A stretch of DNA of 64,000 bases from Chondrosia reniformis (lineage: Eukaryota; Porifera; Demospongiae; Chondrillida; Chondrillidae). The notes under the pieces are model-generated. The model was not told the DNA's origin. It saw only the letters and a program-made list of their open reading frames with translations, and did not search any database. The stretch is from NCBI GenBank assembly GCA_947172415.1, contig OX359196.1, positions 3,598,501 to 3,662,500 of the forward strand, written 5' to 3'. Made by a program: the position numbers and the translations under genes. Positions 60,223-64,000 of this stretch are shown here, one piece after another; within the stretch, counting starts at the first letter, position 1; each line of letters starts with the position of its first letter.

Positions 60223-63217
60223 TGCAGTGGCCCAGTGCCACTGCACTGTTCCTTTTAATCATTCTTTAGGACCACACTGTGACAAAAAGGTGGCAAATGG
60301 AGCAAAATCTGTTGAAACCTTTGCAGATTCTACTGGAAGTAAGGCAGTGAAATGAGAGGAATCCAAAAAACTTTAAGTGCACTTTATCTTCCAGGACTGA
60401 GTCAGGACAATAGCAATATTTGTTATTTAATCGCTTATCTCTCATTTTAAAAAGATCTTTTAATTCAGCTTGTGTAATGTCATGCTTAATTGGTTGGAGC
60501 CTTTCCCCTTCATGATAGAGACTTCTGTTGCACATCACACCATACAACCAGATAGGCCTTTTTAAAATCAGAGCTAGGGCATACAAATGAAATTGGTCAC
60601 CTCATGCTTTATCTTGGAGTGAACTGCTGTCTCTCTGCTGCCTTAGCAACTGCAAGAGGCTCTCGTTCCCCTGGCGGTATATGTATTCCTGAAACTGGTT
60701 GTATGACTTTTATCATGCGTTCTCGATGTACAATTATACTATAAGCAGTCAACAACCTCAAGTGCCACATACATTGCTCAGTACCAGAAAGTGATAGGGA
60801 AAGCATGTTATATATGCAATTACCATCTCCTTTAGTGCACACTGGGACATATTGAGAAGTAACAGCTGCAAAGATCTTTTCCTTTTCCAAAATATCTACT
60901 AGATGACAGTTGCTAAATGTAGCCCTGCAAGGTATATTTATCACTTTTAAAATACAGTCTATTTCATGGCTGTGAGAGTTTGCCCATTTTGTTATTGACT
61001 CAACAGTTGGACTATTTTCATTTACTATCACTTCTAGTGCCGTTTTCAGTGAGGACACCAGCTGTGCATCAACACTAACAATCGGATTTAAGTGTACAGA
61101 TTGACTGACTTCCATGTGGACTACTGAAGGCTTCTGCTTGCCATTTAACTCATCATCCATATTTTTAGTAGAGAATGTCTGCTTCTCACTATGCAATGCA
61201 GCACTGTTGTCCTCCACCAAAGGATTGGCCCTGTTTTCACTGTTTAATTTGTCAGGACGTTTGCAGTTCTGAACCAATAGATCTGATGTCTGCCCGTCAC
61301 TTTGGAATACACTACCACAAGTAGACTGTTGTCGCAGCCTTGCCATTTCCACATGAACTCTCTTGTTTGCTGTCATCTTTTGTGGCTCAAAGTTCAGTAG
61401 GGCCACTCCATTTAGAGTATGCACGCGACTGAGAGCTACATAGGCCATACCAGGTTCAAAAGTCCTTACCAAGATCCATGACTGCTGCATCAAGTGACAA
61501 ACCTTGCACTTTATGCACAGTGGCTGCCCAGCAGAGAATCAAAGGAATCTGTGTTCTCTGCAAGAGTGTGCCTTCCTTTCCATAGAAGCATGCTGAAATT
61601 GCTGCAATCGGCACAACTTCCTGATCACCAGAGGCAATTGTCACCTTTGAGAATTTGACATACACCTCTGTAGGCATTTCACCAGGTTTTCTCTGATTAT
61701 TTGTTGTTCCTGGCCATTTGAATCCCACAATTATACCTCTGGCACCATTCACAAGGCCATCACCACAGTTGATGTTACGGCGAAGCATCACTCTGGCACC
61801 AACAGCTAACTTCAATTGACGAGGTAATGCAGCACAATCTTTGTCATCCTGTGGAATGAGGCATTCAGGAACCTCATTGTAATTAACATGGGCAAAGAAT
61901 TGTACTCAACTCTGTAGAATTGCATGTTCTGCATCAATTCTATACAGTTGATTGTCTTTTGCCCAACATGTAATCTGGGTTTCATTATATCCTTCTACAT
62001 CCACTGAACGAGGATACAATCTGAGGGTAGTATCAAATGGGGGAGCCAGTAAATCCACAGACCCACTGGAAAGCAATCATGTGTGCAAAACTTTAACATC
62101 TTCAACCGTGTGGTTGCCTATTCTGACACGATTAAGGATATCTGAAAAGGTAGCATCTTTTTGCTGCTGCATATTAGCTTCTAATTCAATGACCTTGAAG
62201 AAATCTCTCCAAAGGTGTGAAGACAATCAGCCTGATGAACGACCAGGTTTCTTACTGAAAACATGGCTCCCATTCACAGGCGACAGCTGGTATAAGTCTC
62301 CCACAGCTATGACATTCAAACCACCAAATATTTCATCATTTCCATAAATTTCACACCGACGGCTGTGTACAGACTTCAATATCTGGTATGAAACCATACT
62401 GATTTCATCAATTATGAGAGTGTGCACCCCTTGCCACAATTTTCTCAAATCATGCAATGCTAAAGCATGCAGTTGTAACTGATGGGCCGTCTTGCCATGC
62501 TCTACTTGCAGTCTCAGGGCTCTGTGGATGGTTAGGCCTCCAACGTTAAAGGCTGCAACCCCTGTGGGTGCCATCAAGATGCATGCATGCTTGTCTGGCC
62601 CACTAGAGACCGAGCGCTCCAAATGCTCTTTAATTGCTCTAATTACATGTGATTTACCAGTGCGCACTCCACCTGTCAAAAACAGATGAAAAGATTCTGG
62701 AGCTTTTGGGCGTAGCTTCATTTGGTACATATGTAATTCTCAAGTGTACTGAACAACTATGTCAAATGGAACCCGTTGTTATGTATTGAGGTTTGAAACT
62801 AGTTGCCGAAAGACCTCATCTGGAAGGGTGCATCTAATTATTGCCCCAATGGCATTGTCGTCATCATTTGTAATCCCTTCATATACATTTCCTGCACCCT
62901 CAGTGTCATCCTGAAAGTAATGAGGTTCAGGAAAATTCTCAGGGTTCATCAATCCACCCTCAGCCTCTACAGGAGGTTTGGCAGCATCCTCTCGATGAAC
63001 TTGGAGTGTCATAGGTGCAACTGCATCCTGATAAGCATCATCTTTCCAGGCTTGCAATTGTACAACAGCCCTCTGCACCTCCTCTGCAAAAGTGTGGTTC
63101 TCTGCATTAAGAACAACCATTTCTCCCTCCCTTGCAATGAAAGCCTCCATTGCTGAAGAGTGGTGTAGTAGGAGATCAACGGGTTCCTTCCTCCAAGGAA
63201 TGTAAAGAAGCAGCAAA
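60223..63217 (-). mobile_element. Decayed Helitron fragment, right-arm copy
   Basis: Mirror of 34928-37922. The PIF1 parts lie at 62227-62730 (Walker A, Walker B) and 61456-61815, helicase motif VI plus the OTU Cys box at 60609-61493, the OTU end at 60266-60586, and the linker at 62779-63219. The frames end at the same places as in the left arm, so the stops are older than the duplication. Differences noticed include NVYEG for NLYEG and QTFST for QTIST. Confidence 0.82.
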
Positions 63218-63364
63218 CTATGCTGAATCCTACAAGCAAGGGTGTTGTATGATTCATGCATATACAGCTAATGCTTCACTGTGTAACATCCCTTTCTTGT
63301 TTCTGTGCCTTTGTGCCATCCCTACATCTTCACTATTTTTGTAGAAACTTTATATTGTTCTCTA
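63218..63364 (-). mobile_element. Half of a foldback element, right-arm copy
   Basis: Mirror of 34781-34927, joined to the Helitron at the same base. Confidence 0.8.
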
Positions 63365-64000
63365 GTAAATATATAGTATATGTCTTGTATGTATATTATA
63401 TATCTTATATATTACATATATATGTAAGGTCAAAAGTGTGTGATATATAAATAGGACTTCATTTACAACATATATTGGGAGACCCACGGGACGATTGGTG
63501 ATACGGTTTACATCATCTGGATCCAGCATTCGAGAATGCCCTGGTTCAATACCAGGCTGGGTCACCTGAAAAAAGAAAAAATGTACATCTTATATATGTT
63601 CTATATATCTTATATCTTATATATATATATAGTATATATCTTATATGAATATTATATATCTAATATATTGCATATATATGGAAGGTCAAAAGTGTGTGTT
63701 ATATAAATAGGACTTCATTTACATCATATATTGAGTGACTCACGTGACCGAAGATCTTACAGACAACATCATCTGTATACAGGGTACGAGGATGCCCAGG
63801 TTCGATACCAGGCTGGGTCACCTGAAAAAAAGTAAACATCCTATATATGTTCTATATATCTTATATCTTATATATATATATATATATATATATAGTATAT
63901 ATCTGATTTGAATATCATATATCCTATATATTGCATATATATGCATATATATGTAAGGTCAAAAGTGTGTGATATATAAATAGGACTTAATTTAAAATTA
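63365..64000 (+). repeat. tRNA-like satellite array, block 12 (reversed)
   Basis: About two and a half monomers, mirror of 34145-34780. The window ends inside a monomer, so the array continues to the right. Confidence 0.9.

Larger units (their letters stand above)
49376..64000 (-). repeat. Right arm of the giant inverted duplication
   Basis: Reverse complement of 34145-47003, plus about 1765 bp around 57400-59170 that the left arm lacks (several satellite monomers and foldback copy A4). It reaches the window edge, so the full arm is longer. Confidence 0.93.

Overview
The window looks like repeat-dominated chromosome sequence from an animal, most likely an early-branching marine invertebrate such as a sponge or cnidarian. 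That placement is inferred from the mix of elements: Penelope-like retroelements with GIY-YIG, an RLE-type LINE, a Helitron with a PIF1 helicase and OTU domain, and a TTF-zinc-finger exon. The species cannot be named from sequence alone. No intact host gene and no functional tRNA or rRNA gene was found. A 200-N block at 48701-48900 marks a scaffold gap.

Layout. 1-2206: Penelope-like sequence in two head-to-head pieces. 2207-34780: a long satellite of about 250-bp monomers, all in one orientation (roughly 95 copies), interrupted by a TIR element with 34-bp ends (5886-6644), three copies of a 0.72-0.75 kb foldback element (7300, 8784, 9736), a LINE with a convincing 8-bp target duplication (12250-15445), a 271-bp insert (18335), a 1.5 kb insert (23257-24740) and a gene-fragment insert with two divergent ORFs (31763-32437). 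34781-38824: half of a foldback element joined to a decayed Helitron. 38830-39893: more satellite. 39894-41280: a Penelope-like 3' fragment. 41285-46640: a 13-bp CTAGTACATACAA minisatellite with short inserts. 46641-47003: a piece of a second TIR element. 47004-49375: the centre, holding the gap. From 49376 to the window end everything from 47003 back to 34145 recurs in reverse complement at near identity.

Two points stand out. First, the right half is one arm of a very large inverted duplication (arms at least 12.9 and 14.6 kb, spacer about 2.4 kb, one 1.77 kb length difference). The gap appears to lie inside a single TIR element, so the gap join itself may be right; allelic mis-assembly still has to be excluded. 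Second, on the minus strand each satellite monomer carries an 83-nt tRNA-like unit (paired acceptor ends, perfect T arm, near-perfect B box), followed by ACC and an A-rich tail, and preceded about 31 nt upstream by a conserved TATAAATA. This suggests a retroposed tRNA or SINE head amplified into a satellite.

The elements do not form a pathway. They form a layered insertion record: satellite growth carried some insertions along, the Helitron then landed in or replaced part of a foldback element, and the inverted duplication copied the result. All function statements come from motif recognition by eye; no database search was possible.
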